A stretch of DNA of 64,000 nt, from NCBI RefSeq assembly GCF_047511655.1, contig NC_133389.1:157681973-157745972 (forward strand), in the 5' to 3' direction. Below the pieces are notes generated by a model, which did no database searches, was not told the DNA's origin, and worked only from the letters and a program-made list of their open reading frames with translations. Positions 36,830-48,497 of the stretch are shown one piece after another. The first letter of the stretch is position 1. Every line of letters begins with the position of its first letter. The translations under genes were made by a program, and so were the position numbers. Source of the stretch: Castor canadensis. Lineage: Eukaryota; Chordata; Mammalia; Rodentia; Castoridae.

Positions 36830-38354
36830 GAGCCTGGCTTACTTTGATTAACATGATGTTCTCTAGTTCCATCCATTTACCTGCAAACAAGATAATTTCA
36901 TTCTTCTTTATCACTGAATAAAACTCCATTGTGTATTTATATCACATTTTCTTAATCCATTCTGACCTGATGTACTTTTGATAAAATGTTTTATGAATGG
37001 CACTTTAAGGTCTTCTTTCCCAAAATGTATTGCTCCATTCCAATCATGAGAAAACCACAGAGCAAATCTCAACTGAGGAACATTAAAAACAATACCTGTT
37101 GAGATAAATAAAAATAAGGAAATATGAAGAAACTGTTCCACCAAGTGCAAGTGGAATTCTTGGGTAAAAAAATAAAATAAGGAAATCTGAATAAAGCATG
37201 AACTTTACTTAATAATGATATGTGAAATTTATTGGTTTAGTTCATTACTTATGACAAATGTACCATGCCAACTTAAGATGTTAATAGTATGGGAAACAGT
37301 GGGAGGACCTATGGGGACACTGTACTGTCTTTTAAAATTTATAGTTTTCCTGTGAATCTAAAACTGGTTCTGAAATTTAAAAAATTTTTAAAAATCAAAA
37401 GAAGGATAATATTTTGTAGAGGTGAAAATCACGTGAAGTTGAAATTTCAGTGTTCCTAAAAAGTTTTATTTGAATGCACATTCATCTATACCTGCTTTCA
37501 TGCTTCATGCTGAGTTGAGAAGTGGTGACAGAACAGTGCTTCCTAAAGCTGCTGGGTGCACATCAGCTCAGGTGACCTGATTGAATTTCAAGTGCACATG
37601 TATTGCTCTACATTTTCACTTACTGAAAAGATTACCAAGGCTCACCCATCATGTCAATAAGAAGAGAAAGACAGACTAAACATTTTTCTTCTAAGGTGTG
37701 ATGTATTGTATTATCACATAAAATGGAGAAGCATTGTGTTCATTATGCAGTGCTACAGCTGTGCTAAAAGAATACAGTATATGTTGAAATTTCCAGACTA
37801 AAGAAGTCAATGCAAGAACTCCAACTTGTAGTACAGCATTCAATCAGAAAAAATTCGAAGGTTTAAGATGGGATATTTAATCACATATTTCTTTTAAAAA
37901 TGAGGCTTCAACAAAAGAAAGGTTCAAATAAAGATTGTTACTTGTTAGCAAAGCTAGGAAAGCCATTTGTCAATGGTGAATTAATTAAGTCATATTTGAT
38001 TGCTGTAGCCAAAAAATGTGTCCAGAGAAAATAACTAGTTTGAGACAATTTATCACAGAGAGAATAGTTGTTCAGAGTTAAGGATTCTGCAACAGTATCA
38101 ACAGTCAATTAAAAAGTAAAGCAACTGATTTTAAGGGATTTTTCCTGGCTCTGGCTCTTGATGAGTTAACAAGAGGCTCTGAGAATGACCTGGTGTTTGT
38201 TTGAGGAGTCAGAGCTGAGTGTGATGTTACAGGGCTTTGCCTTTATGGGTTGATTGTCTCTCTGTGTGCCCATTTTCTAAGAACTGGAAGAAAACTTTTA
38301 TTTTAGCACAGTCTCAAGTGGACTCTGGTAAGATATGTTGCAAGTGATGGTGTT

Positions 38355-38372
38355 AATAATTCGTGCAGAGGA
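38355..38372. repeat. Target-site duplication of sense L1, left copy (right copy 39085-39102)
   Basis: aataattcgtgcagagga on the left and the same with one mismatch (a for c at the eighth base) on the right. Confidence 0.85.
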
Positions 38373-39084
38373 TACCCATGTTTATTGCAGCACTATTCAC
38401 AATAGCCAAGTTATGGAAACAGCCAAGATGCCCCACTACTGACGAATGGATCAAGAAAACATGGTATCTATACACAATGGAATTTTACTCAGCCATGAAG
38501 AAGAATGAAATCTTATCATTTGCAAGTAAATGGATGGAGCTGGAGAACATCATTCTGAATGAGGTTAGCCAGACTCAGAAGACCAAAAATCATATGTTCT
38601 CTCTCATATGTGGTCTTTAGATCTAAGGCAAATACAGCAATGTTGTAAGACTTGGGTTACATGACAAGGGGAGAACATATACGGGAGGTACGGGGTTAGA
38701 TAGAAAACCCAAAACATGAAAGCATTTTATGTCCCCACTGCAGAGGATTTAATAGAGAAACCTTAAAGCGACAGAGGTCAACATGAGAAGGGGATCAGGA
38801 ACCAGTGTAAAGATCATTTAGAGATGAATCAACCTGGGTTGTAACACATTTGTACATGAAAGCAATGCTAGGAATCTCTCTGTATAGGTGTCCTTATCTC
38901 AACTAGCAAAAATGCTATGTCTTTCTTATTTTTGCTTATTTCTACTCTTCAACCGAACTGGAGAAAAGCGCAGAACAGGTTCTGCCTGGAAGGGAGGGGG
39001 GAGTGGGGGAGAGGGTAAGGGCAGGGGCAGGAGGGAGAAATGACCCAAATAACATATGCACATGTGAATAAGTGAATAATAAAA
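38373..39084 (+). mobile_element. 5'-truncated young L1, sense to PTH2R
   Basis: The last 82 codons of ORF2 stay open to a stop at 38620: [31 protein letters not shown] and MFSLICG. A 464-bp 3' UTR follows, with a G-rich tract at 38989-39035 and a terminal AATAAT/AATAAA-containing A-rich end. An 18-bp duplication with one mismatch flanks the element. Because it is sense to PTH2R, its polyadenylation signal could act on PTH2R pre-mRNA. Confidence 0.92.
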
Positions 39085-39660
39085 AATAATTAGTGCAGAG
39101 GAGAAGGTGGCTTAGTTGGACAAATTACAAAACTTTGAAAATGTAAAGTGTTTAAGATCTATGGTTATTTGCTGTACTATTTATCAGCAAGTACTTTGTG
39201 AGTAATATTTGTGTCTATCATGTCATTGAGCCAGTAATGTCAAGTTTGTGCACTGTTATAGACTAACTATTGTCAGTTCTTTAAATTTTTGTCAGCAATG
39301 GAAGTTGAATACTTTGACGTGCACTGTTTTGGCCCAACCCTTGTATTGTTTTACCTAGATTTTTCTGAGCTCAGGGCTGTATTGTTGAAAGTAGGTAAGC
39401 TACTTTTTCAGATACTTGACATTATGTACCTCAGTTTCAGGAAAATTGTTGGTGCTGCTAAAATATCTTTCCTAGATCTCAATATTTGTCTTTACAAATG
39501 CATTAAGGAGCCCTTTTACTGAAATTTAAAATTAATCTTTTTGCTGTAATTTGGAAGGAGATCACTAGTGATATTTATAAAGATAATAGAAATAGGAAGC
39601 AGATATGCCAGAATTTGTAACTGAAGTATAGATAGTTTTTTCTCTCTTCAGTGTAAACTA

Positions 39661-39681
39661 ATTCTCTCTCTCTCTCTCCTC
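39661..39681 (+). repeat. (CT)n simple repeat
   Basis: A short tct run at the edge of a SINE. Confidence 0.8.
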
Positions 39682-39684
39682 TTT

Positions 39685-39995
39685 TTGCAGTAATGGGATT
39701 TGAACTCAGGGTCTGTGCTTACTAGGCAAGGACTCTACCACTTGAACCATGCCCCAGCCCTATTTACTCTAGTTATTTTAAGATAAGGTCTTATGCTTTT
39801 TGCTTTGGGCCAGTCTTGGACCATGATCCTTCTAGCTATACCTCTCACCTATAAGCATGAATCACCCTGCTGGACTTGTTCTTTGAGATATGGTCTTTTA
39901 ACTTTTTTGCCTGGGCCAGCTTCAAACCACAATTCTCCTATTTCTGCTTCCCAAGTAGCTTGGATTACAGGCATGAGTCATCATACCCAGGCCTA
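39685..39995 (-). mobile_element. Composite SINE
   Basis: The reverse of the ID-like half ('gggatttgaactcagggtc...ctctaccacttgaacc') is followed by the reverse of the 7SL-like half ('cttcccaagtagcttgg', 'attacaggcatgagtca'). Complete at both ends. Confidence 0.9.
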
Positions 39996-40909
39996 ACTTA
40001 TTTTGAAGAACTAATGATGATAGGACATATATTTTTCTTTCTTTGACCAAATTCCAGATCTGTATCTTTCAACAAAGTTGCTCATAAAACATAGACACTT
40101 GTTAACCAGGAAGCACTGTTTATGGTGGAAATCTATGGCCTAATTGGAATAGAAAGTCATTAGAATAAACTGGATAAAATAAGGGGAGTTAAATAAGAAG
40201 TCCATGGGTAACTACACAGGTCAGCCATATTTGAGGGGAGGAACAGACAAGATATGACAAATACAGACCAATCTTATCACTGCAAAACCTGAGCTGTTAA
40301 CACAAATGCTTAGGATCACTTTTGTCTTTGTTGTGTAATTCCATTATTTGAAGATGTTGGTAATACTTTTAGGAGAAAGCCATGAGGATTTATTAGAAAG
40401 TATTTAAACTAAAATAAGTTCAGAAATATGACCAGAAGTGACATTAAAAACACAAAAGTACAACAGCAACCTTATGTATGAAACTACCACTTAGCAAGCA
40501 TAATTGCATTTCCCATTAGTAATAGCAATTCAAAAACAAAATAAGTAGAAATGAAAATAAGAATTTTGAAGGACCTATATGAGAAAAAAGAAAACATTAC
40601 TGTGGCTTATAAGATAAACAGTAAACACACTTACTAAAGGAGGCCCTACAGAGTTTTTCATCTTCATAGAAGCCTATAAATTAATGAGGAATTACCTGAT
40701 ATGTAAATTCTTTTGCCCTCAAATTTGCCAAGTAATATTAGTATATTTGACTTTATTTTCAAATATACTAATTTTTTATACAGTTCAAATAGACTGTACT
40801 GTACTTAATTTAAAATGTAGTTTTTTTCTTGTTTATAGTTTTTAAACAGTTCTTTAAAAATTTCATCATATGAATCTGAAAAAAAACCTCTCTTTGAGAA
40901 AGCTGTATA

Positions 40910-41060
40910 TTCATATGTAGTAAAGGAAATAGTACAAGTGTACTGTCTTTTACCCAGTTTTTTCTAGTGTTAACATCTTTCATAAGTATGGTAATGTATC
41001 ACAACCAGAAAATTGACATCAATACAATTCTCCTATTTAATCCTGACCCATAAGCTTTAT
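40910..41060 (-). repeat. Possible old L1M/HAL1 remnant
   Basis: 'acccagttttttctagtgtt' and 'cagaaaattgacatcaatacaa' resemble old L1-type sequence on the minus strand. Weak; the boundaries are uncertain. Confidence 0.35.
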
Positions 41061-41065
41061 ATGAA

Positions 41066-41068
<3 letters not shown>

Positions 41069-41101
<33 letters not shown>
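41069..41101 (+). repeat. (GT)n microsatellite
   Basis: Sixteen uninterrupted GT units. On the minus strand it appears as CA. Confidence 0.95.
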
Positions 41102-41103
<2 letters not shown>

Positions 41104-42084
41104 TTGCATGTGCTTTCCAGAACAGGAATCCCTCCTATTACCTTTTATAGTCATTACTACTTGCTTTTCCTCTCCCCTCCAACATTTGGCAATGGCTAAT
41201 CTATTCTCTATAGTCATTATATGACTCTTAGAAAAATTAGTGATGCTTTTTTTCTCTGTGGTAATTGGAACTCTATAAATATCAACAATATATTCACATG
41301 GTATCAAATGAAAGAGAAAGGGATGATTAAAAGGTTTGAAGGATGGCAGCTCAAAGTGATCACATTTCTAAGTTGATATTTGTTTATGAGTCACAATATG
41401 AATGTGCACATACATCCTGTTCCAGGTATAAACTGGTCACGGGAATTTTTAAATTTATTATCAAAGGTGCAATGCAAACTGGTCTTTAGATTTAGTTCTG
41501 AGTTAATGTCTTTTTATGAAAGGATTAAAAAAAATCAAAGTGCCCAGACACTTTTGTATTATCTGAACATTTTATTTGAGTATGTTTGTGTATGTTTATT
41601 CTGTACATTTTATTTATTTTGCTTGTCATGTTGATTTAAAACAGATGAGAAACAAGGAAATACTTTCATGGTTGGTGATTTTAACTAAAGTTGAATGATT
41701 CAGTATATTTTCCCTAAAGATATCAGCTTATTATAACAGATTGCTTTTCTCTATTTTAATCCAATATTACCAACAATAAGTTCTAAATTATTAAAAACAT
41801 GTTTTCATTTTCAAATTCTTCACAATATAAAAGCTTTGACTATCTCAAATGAATCACACTCTTGAGAGTAACATTTGTATTTAAGAAAGTAAAATAAAAT
41901 GATCCTAAATTTTTGTGAACTCTTGAGGTCTATGTAAAAACACGGGATAGAGTGCTAATAAAAAGGCTCTATTATTTGACCCAGAAGTGTTAAATGTATG
42001 GAAACCCCCTGAATTCCATGCTAAGCCTCTTGTTATTGGTCTGCTTACTTTTCTCTTGCACTATGGAAAATAGAATGTCCTCCA

Positions 42085-42540
42085 ATATTAGAGTTCTTCA
42101 GAGAAACAGAACCAATTGAATATATATAAAAGGCTTACTATCCGGAAGTGACTGGCACATTATGGAGGCTGCATAGTACCAGGATCTGCCATCTGCTAGC
42201 TAGAGTCCTAGGAAAGCTGGTGGTTTAAATTAGATCAAGTGTGAAGGCCTGAGAACCAGGGTCAACTCCAGTTCAGGGTAACTGGAGATGAGATGAAATG
42301 TCCTACTCCAAGCAGTGAGGCAGGGAAAAATACCCCAAACTGTGCATTCCTTCTTCCCCTGACTTCTGTTCTTTCCAGACTCTCAATGGATTGGATGAAG
42401 CCCACCTACACTAGGGAGAGCCATCTACCTAGCTGGTCTACTGATTCAGGTGTAATGTCATTTAAAATGACCTCACACGCATCACAATCAATCCTTAGAC
42501 TGGGTTCTCCGTGGCTCACTCAAATTGACACATAATATTA
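42085..42540 (-). repeat. Ancient LTR-like repeat, family unresolved
   Basis: The ends 'gagttcttcagagaaacagaacc' and 'aaattgacacataatattaa', with 'ctcaatggattggatgaagccc' between, recall a common mammalian interspersed repeat. I could not name the family. The strand is a guess from typical orientation, and no coding content is seen. Confidence 0.5.
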
Positions 42541-43359
42541 AATGGCACACTAGTTCTAGATGCAATTTTCTTATTTAAAAACATTTTTAATCCTTTCCTA
42601 ATGAAAGTCAAGTATAATATGAATATTATAGCTTCCGAAGGGAGCATTATAAACATTAAAGAAACTTTTTTAAGACGGAAATATTTTTGCAAATTTATAA
42701 AATAATCATATCTAAGACATTTATATGTACCTTTTATCCAATTGCTGTGCAAATTTTCATTTATTAGAATGAGGTAATATTTTAATATATTATGTTTTTT
42801 GAACTCTAAAAAATTAAGACATAATAATTTTACTGTTTATGTAGTACAGTACTATTTTTTTTTACATTTTTTCCTTTTTTTATTATATTCATATGTGCGC
42901 ATACAATGTTTGGGTCATTTCTCCCCCCTTCCCCCCGCACCCTCCTTTACCCCCCCACTCCCTCCCTTACACCCCCAACCCCTTGCTACCCAGCAGAAAC
43001 TATTTTGCCCATATCTCTAGTTTTGTTGAAGAGAGAGTATAAGCAATAATAGGAAGGACCAAGGGTTTTTGCTAGTTGAGATAAGGATAGCTATACAGGG
43101 AGTTGACTTGCATTGCTTTCCTATGTATGTGTGTTACCTTCTAGGTTAATTCTTCTCACAGTAACCTTTTCTCTAGTTCCTGGTCCCCTTCTCCTATTGG
43201 CCTCAGTTGCTTTAAAGTATCTGCTTTAGTTTCTCTGTGTTGAGGGAAACAAATGCTGTCTAGTTTTTTAGGTGTTTTACCTATCCTCATACCTCCCTTG
43301 TGTGCTCTCGCTTTATCATGTGATCAAAATCCAATCCCCTTGTTGTGTTTGCTCTTGAT

Positions 43360-44094
43360 CTAATGTCCGCATATGAGGGAGAACATAGGATTTTTGGTCT
43401 TTTGGGCCAGGCTAACCTCACTCACAATGATGTTCTCCAGTTCCATCCATTTACCTGTGAATGATAACATTTCATTCTTCTTCATGGCTGCATAAAATTC
43501 CATTGTGTATAAATACCACTCAGTAGTGGGGCATCTTGGCTGTTTCCATAACTTGGCTATTGTGAATAGTGCTGCAATAAACATGGGTGTGCAGGTGCCT
43601 CTGGGGTAACCTGTGTCACAGTCTTTTGGGTATATCCCCAAGAGTGGTATTGCTGGATAATATGGTAGATCAATGTTTAGATTTTTAAGAAGCCTCCAAA
43701 TTTTTTTTCAGAGTGATTGTACTAGTTTACATTCCCACCAACAATGTAAGAGGGTTCCTTTTCCCCGCATCCTCGCCAACACCTGTTGGTGGTGGTGTTG
43801 CTAATGATGGCTATTCTAACAGGAGTGAGGTGGAATCTTAGCGTGGTTTTAATTTGCATTTCCTTTATTGCTAGAGATGGTGAGCACTTTTTCATGTGTT
43901 TTGGCCATTTGAATTTTTTCTACTGAGAAAGTTCTGTTTAGTTCACTTGCCCATTTCTTTATTGGTTCATTAATTTTGGGAGAACTTAGTTTTTTGAGTT
44001 CCCTATATATTCTGGTTATCAGTCCTTTGTCTGATGTGTAGCTGGCAAATATTTTCTCCCACTCTGTGGGTGTTCTCTTCAGTATAGAGACCAT
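43360..44094 (-). pseudogene. L1 ORF2 C-terminal pieces, frameshifted
   Basis: Two minus-strand frames continue ORF2 after the main open frame. The piece 43849-44094 contains [19 protein letters not shown]. The piece 43360-43641 contains [20 protein letters not shown] then WYLYTMEFYAAMKK. The usual DEWIKK segment between these last two is missing because about 20 bases were lost near 43518. Confidence 0.88.
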
Positions 44095-44146
44095 TTCTTT
44101 TGTTGAGCAGAAGCTTTTTATTTTTATGAAGTCCCATTTATCTATG

Positions 44147-45382
44147 CTATCTCTTAGTTGCTGAGCTGCTGGGGTTCCATTGAGAAAGTTCTTGCCTATA
44201 CCTATTAGTTCCGAAGTATTTCCTACTATTTCCTATACCAACTTTAGAGTTTGGGGTCTGATATGGATCCTCGATCCATTTTGAGTTAATATTGGTATAG
44301 GGTGATAAACATGGATCTAGTTTCAGTTTTTTGCAGACTGCTAACTGGTTTTCCCAGCAGTTTTTGTTGAAGAGGCTGTCTTTTCTCCATTGTATATTTT
44401 TAGCTCCTTTGTCAAAGATAAGTTGGTTATAGCTGTGTGGCTTCATATCTGGGTCCTCTATTCTGTTCCACTGGTCTTCATGTCTGTTTTTGTGCCAATA
44501 CCATGCTGTTTTTATTGCTATTGCTTTGTAATATAGTTTGAAGTTGGGTATTGTGATGCCTTCAGCGTTGTTCTTTTGACTGAGTATTGCCTTGGCTATT
44601 CGTGGCCTCTTGTGTTTCCATATAAATTTAACAGTAGATTTTTCAATCTCTTTAATGAATGTCATTGGAATTTTGATGGGAATTGCATTAAACATGTAGA
44701 TTGCTTTTGGGAGTATAGACATTTTTACTATGTTGATTCTACCAGTCCATGAGCATGGGAGATATCTCCACTTTCTGTAGTCTTCTTCAATCTCTTTCTT
44801 TAGGAGTTTATAGTTTTCCTTGTAGAGGTCGTTCACATCTTTTGTTAGGTTTACACCTAGGTATTTGATTTTTTTTGAGGCTATTATAAATGGCATTTTT
44901 GTCATATATTCTTTCTCAGTTTGCTCATTATTATTGTATAGAAATGCTAATGATTTTCGTATGTTGATTTTATATCCTGCTACCTTGCTATAGCTATTGA
45001 TGGTGCCTAGGAGCTTTTGAGTAGAGTTTTTTGGGTCTTTAAGGTATAGGATCTTATCATCTGCAAATAAGGCTATTTTGACAGTTTCTTTACCTATTTG
45101 TATTCCTTTTATTCCTTCTTCTTGCTTAATTGCTCTGGCTAGGAATTCCAGTACTATGTTGAATAGGAGTGGAGATAGTGGGCATCCTTGTCTGGTTCCT
45201 GATTTTAGAGGGAATGGTTTCAGTTTTTCTCCGTTAAGTATAATGCTGGCTGTAGGTTTGTCATATATAGCTTTTATAATGTTGAGGTACTTTCCTTCTA
45301 TTCCTAGTTTTCTTAGAGCTTTTGTCATGAAATGGCGTTGGATCTTATCAAAGGCTTTTTCTGCATCTATTGAGATGATCAA
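44147..45382 (-). pseudogene. L1 ORF2 reverse transcriptase core, 411 open codons
   Basis: This is the longest open frame in the window. It starts at the RT block [15 protein letters not shown], continues through [13 protein letters not shown] and the catalytic FADD motif ([12 protein letters not shown]), then the thumb [13 protein letters not shown] and [18 protein letters not shown]. It ends by frameshift after about 400 residues. The endonuclease and N-terminal RT are missing through 5' truncation. It is a retrotransposon remnant and not a host gene, although it is open enough to suggest a fairly recent insertion. Confidence 0.9.
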
Positions 45383-46171
45383 GTGGTTTTTGTCTTTGCT
45401 TCTGTTAATGTGGTTTATTACATTTATTGAATAGTACTATGTTTTGATTCATGTATGTAATGTATATTGTTCAAATCAGAGTAATTAGCATATCCATCAA
45501 CTTAGAAATTTAGTAGAGATTTCTTTTGTGTGAGAACATTCAAAATTCTCTCTGTAATGGTGGAGGGCTTGAATTCAAGTGTGATACATTGTGATAACTT
45601 TTGTAAATTCCGCAATGTACTCCCACCCAACACAACAATAAAAATCCTCTCTTTTAGCCATTTTGAAATGTATATTACTTTTATATACTGCATTTTTAAT
45701 ATTGGGACAGAATGGTTCTCTTTTTTTTTTAAGAAATTAACTTTTGTGTTTTTTATAAATTCACATGCAGTCATAAAAATAAAGAGAAGCCGTGTATCCT
45801 TTACTCAGTTTCCCACATCTTACACAGTTATAATAAAATGTCACAGCAGTTTACAGTCAAGACACAGAACATGGGTCCCTTCCGTTTCTTTTAGAGCCAC
45901 ATCCTCCTCTCCTCTCTCAGTCCTCCCTGGCAACCGCTATCTATTTCCACTTCTATAATTTTTGTCTTCCCTCGTTTTTTTTGTTGTCAGTTTGCTAGAA
46001 GTTTCTCAGTTTCAGTGGTTGCTTTTAAGAAGTACCTCTTTGTTTCATTGATTGTATTGTTTTTCTGTTTCAATTTCATTAGTCTCTCCTCTTATCTCCA
46101 TCGTATCCTTCCTTCCATTTGCTTTGGTTTTATTTTGCTCTTCTTTTTCTAGGTTCTTGAGGTGGGAAATT

Positions 46172-46722
46172 TTTTTTATTAATTTTATTATTCATATGTG
46201 CATACAAGGCTTGGGTCATTTCTCCCCCCTGCCCCCACCCCCTCCCTTACCACCCACTCCGCCCCCTCCCTCTCCCCCCAACCCCCTCAATACCCAGCAG
46301 AAACTATTTTGCCCTTATTTCTAATTTTGTTGTAGAGAGAGTATAAGCAATAATAGGAAGGAACAAGGGTTTTTGCTGGTTGAGATAAGGATAGCTATAC
46401 AGGGCATTGACTCACATTGATTTCCTGTGCGTGTGTGTTACCTTCTAGGTTAATTCTTTTTGATCTAACCTTTTCTCTAGTACCTGTTCCCCTTTTCCTA
46501 TTGGCCTCAGTTGCTTTTAAGGTATCTGCTTTAGTTTCTCTGTGTTAAGGGCAACAAATGCTAGCTAATTTTTTTAGGTGTCTTACCTATCCTCACCCCT
46601 CCCTTGTGTGCTCTTGCTTTTATCATGTGCTCAAAGTCCAATCCCATTGTTGTGTTTGCCCTTGATCTAATGTCCATATCTGAGGGAGAACATATGATTT
46701 TTGGTCTTTTGGGCCAGGCTAA
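46172..46722 (-). mobile_element. Young L1 3' UTR fragment with perfect target duplication
   Basis: The 551-bp insert is flanked by ttgaggtgggaaatt at 46157-46171 and 46723-46737, identical over 15 bp. It contains the T run, C-rich tract (46223-46288) and 3' UTR, and is truncated just at the end of ORF2 ('gggccaggct'). Confidence 0.93.
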
Positions 46723-46867
46723 TTGAGGTGGGAAATTGTATTAGTGATATGAGACTTTTCTTCTTTTAAAATTAACATATTTATTGATACAAATTTCTCT
46801 TAGCTTTATCTGCATCTCCATGATCCCTCCCTCCATCCCTCCATCCCTCCCTTGTTTCCTCCCTTTT

Positions 46868-47062
46868 CCATACTGGGGATTGAAACTAGGGCCTCATACT
46901 TGCTAGTGCTTTACCACTTTACCCATACCCAGCCCTAGTTTTTATTTTGCTTTTGGCATAAGGTGTCACTCACTTTCCAGGCTGGCCTTGAACCATGATC
47001 CTCCTGTCTCTGCCTCCTTAGTAGTTGGGCTTATAGACATGTGTCACTATGTGCAGCTTGCA
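46868..47062 (-). mobile_element. Composite SINE with CCCT-rich flank
   Basis: 'ggggattgaaactagggcc...ctttaccac' and 'caggctggccttgaaccatgatcc' are the reverse of the two SINE halves. A ccct/ccat repeat (46825-46866) lies at its tail side. Confidence 0.82.
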
Positions 47063-47289
47063 TTCCAACAATTTGGAATGTGTGTTCTTTTGCATTCAAT
47101 ATGATACATTTTAATAATTACCCTGAGATTTCTGTTTTGACTCATGAATTATTTAGCTGTGTGTTTAGTTTCCAAATACTTGGAAAATTTCTTGAAATCT
47201 TTCTGTTTTTTCTAGTTTGGTTTCACTGTGGTCTGAGAACATTCTCTGAATGCAATACTTTTATTTGTGCATTTATTTTTGCTTTTGCA

Positions 47290-48497
47290 TTGATTTCTTT
47301 CTTCTTTTTTTCTTTTATGATTTTTATATTCATTCACGTGTGTATATGTGGTTTGGGCCACCTCTACCCCCAACCCCCACAGCTTCCGGGCAGAACCTTT
47401 TCCACCCTCTTGTTCTCCAATTTTGTTGAAGAGAAAGACACAGCATTTTGCTAGTTTGAGATAAAGATAGTTATACAGAGAGATTTGTAGTGTTGCTTCC
47501 ATGAACATGTGGTTTACAACCCACAATGGTTCATCTCTACCAGACCTCTTCACTATTTCCTAGTCCCCTTCCCATAGTGGCCTCTGCCGGTTTAAGGTTA
47601 CTATATTTGCTCCTCTGCAGTGAGCACATCAACCACATTCATGTCTTAGATTTCTTTCCCTTTCCTTATTCCTCCCTTGCACGGTCTCCCCTTAGTGTGT
47701 GAGCCATGTTCAATAATATCACTGCATTTGTTTTAGGTGTATAATCCTCATATGACGGAGAACATGCGATTTTTGCCTTCTGAGTCTGGCTAACTTCATT
47801 TAAGATGATGATCTTCAGTTCCATCCATTTACTTGTGAATAACAAAATTTCATTCTTCTTTGTGGCTGAATAAAATTCCATTGTGTATAAATTCCACATT
47901 TTCTTAATCCATTTGTCAGTAGTAGGGCATCTTGGCTGTTCTGTAACTTGGCTATTGTAAATAGTGCTGCAATAAACATGGGTGTGCAGGTGCTTTTGTA
48001 ATAACTTGAGTCACATTCCTTTGGGTATATCCCTAGGAGTGGTATTGCTGGATCATATGGCAGATCTATGTTTAGTTTTTAAAGAAACCTCCATATTGTT
48101 TTCCAAGGTGGTTGTATTAGTTTACATTCCCACTAGCAATGTACAAGGGTTCCTTTTTTCTTGCATCCTTGCCAACATTTGATGTTCATGGTGTTCTTGA
48201 TGGTAGCTGTTCTAACACGAGTGAGGTGGACTCTTAATGTAGTTTTGATCTGCATTTCCTTTATGGCCAGGGATGGTGAGCAATTTTTCATGTGTTTTTT
48301 GGTCATTTGGATTTCTTCCTTTGAAAAAGTTCTGTTTAGTTCAGTTGCTCACTTCTTTATTAATTCATTGATTTTGGGGAGTTTAGTTTTTTGAGCTCCC
48401 TGTATATTCTGGTTATCAGTCCTTTGTCTGATGTGTAGCTAGCAAATATTTTCTCCCACTCTGTGGGTGATCTCTTCAGTTTAGAGACCATTTTTTT
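47290..48497 (-). mobile_element. Intermediate-age L1, 5'-truncated
   Basis: The minus strand holds a 3' UTR with 'ttcattcacgtgtgtatatg', then the ORF2 C-terminal region (MWNLYTMEFYSATKKNE, minus, 47666-47899) and further ORF2 up to the 'gtttagagaccatt' truncation point. Old L1 flanks both sides. No clean target duplication was found; the left edge is T-rich. Confidence 0.82.

Larger units (their letters stand above)
36035..36962 (-). mobile_element. L1 3' end with AT expansion
   Basis: The left part (36035-36400) is the older-type L1 3' UTR. The right part (36826-36962) is ORF2 C-terminal sequence in the minus strand ([18 protein letters not shown]). Between them lies a long AT-rich tract that replaces the expected 3' UTR middle. 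Confidence 0.8.
42856..45432 (-). mobile_element. 5'-truncated young L1 with intact reverse transcriptase core
   Basis: On the minus strand a truncated ORF2 (45432 to 43360) is followed by the 3' UTR, C-rich tract and A-tail at 42856. The 8-mer agtactat at 42848-42855 and 45433-45440 may be the target duplication. ORF2 keeps 411 open codons including the RT palm. A frameshift near 44100-44150 and a small deletion near 43518 then break the C-terminal part. Confidence 0.9.

Noticed and set aside
36661..36929. Minus-strand frames rich in Y and I as a peptide gene
   Set aside because: They translate the TA microsatellite joined to an L1 tail.
44147..45382. 411-codon minus-strand frame as a host gene
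   Set aside because: It is L1 ORF2 reverse transcriptase, flanked by L1 3' sequence and an A-tail.
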